This document shows positions 63,961-64,000 of a stretch of DNA of 64,000 nucleotides, one piece after another. The DNA comes from Kribbella sp. NBC_00382 (GTDB lineage: Bacteria > Actinomycetota > Actinomycetes > Propionibacteriales > Kribbellaceae). The notes under the pieces were generated by a model. It had not been told where the DNA came from and made no database searches. It saw nothing but the letters and a program-made list of their open reading frames with translations. The position numbers were made by a program, and so were the translations under genes. The stretch lies in contig NZ_CP107954.1 in the NCBI RefSeq assembly GCF_036067295.1, forward strand, positions 1,364,001 through 1,428,000, given 5' to 3'. How positions within the stretch are numbered: the first letter of the stretch is position 1; each line of letters opens with the position of its first letter.

Positions 63961-64000
63961 GTTTGTACGCCGGCCCGCCAGGTCAGGCGGGGATGGTTCT

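Larger units (their letters stand above)
63018..64000. other. Gene-free end region
   Basis: No open frame here has a recognisable domain, a good ribosome binding site or a credible protein composition; the frames present are Arg/Pro/Ser-rich and overlap in several phases. The region holds a 72-nt inverted repeat pair and an internal 15-bp hairpin, described separately. The first 130 bp contain the leader of the MMPL gene. Confidence 0.6.

Overview
The window is about 64 kb of GC-rich, gene-dense DNA from an actinomycete. Many genes start with GTG, several have leaderless-type starts with a -10 hexamer 6-8 nt before the start codon, and respiration is menaquinone-based. Gene content and order recall the Mycobacterium tuberculosis Rv0524-Rv0563 block (hemL, phosphatase, thioredoxin, ccdA, resB, ccsA, then menA/E/C/D/G/J, a polyprenyl synthase and an M48 protease). 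The large GH3 and S8 exoenzymes and the many solo regulators suggest a soil genus such as Kribbella or a relative. The genus is an inference; no rRNA or tRNA gene is present to test it.

Layout. 1-5 kb: the 3' part of a repeat-containing hypothetical protein, a TIM-barrel isomerase, RarD, an Rrf2 regulator with a cupin target, and a P-loop kinase. 5-21.5 kb (minus strand): the complete 14-gene complex I operon nuoA-N, ending translationally coupled to a long-chain polyprenyl diphosphate synthase. 21.6-26.1 kb: a MenJ-type reductase, a tiny zinc-finger protein, menG, menF and an MBL-fold protein. 26.2-35.7 kb: an ABC exporter with a DesK/DesR-type two-component system, two tandem GNAT paralogues, a PadR regulator with a DrrAB-type exporter, and an MptB-like mannosyltransferase. 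35.7-40.5 kb: menD-menC-menE facing menA. 40.5-45.5 kb: a cysteine-synthase-fold enzyme, an M48 protease, a GNAT, and a TetR-controlled MFS pump. 45.8-52 kb: hemL, a phosphatase and a system II cytochrome c maturation operon. 52-63 kb: a lytic transglycosylase, an F420-type oxidoreductase, an S8-like secreted protease, a 2H phosphoesterase, a secreted GH3 beta-glucosidase and an MMPL transporter. 63.1-64 kb: non-coding DNA framed by a 72-nt inverted repeat.

Functionally the central theme is one respiratory chain. NADH is oxidised by complex I. Menaquinone is made by MenF, MenD, MenC, MenE, MenA and MenG, its side chain comes from the polyprenyl synthase, and MenJ trims it. Haem supply (HemL) and cytochrome c assembly (CcdA, thioredoxin, ResB, CcsB) serve the downstream oxidases. 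No CRISPR array, phage, transposase gene or biosynthetic cluster is visible.

The less expected signals are regulatory or structural. They include a duplicated Rrf2 box, a leaderless poly-cysteine upstream ORF overlapping menF, a 37-bp perfect palindrome embedded in menE, a hairpin covering a GNAT start codon, operators sitting between -35 and -10 boxes, and the terminal inverted-repeat segment.
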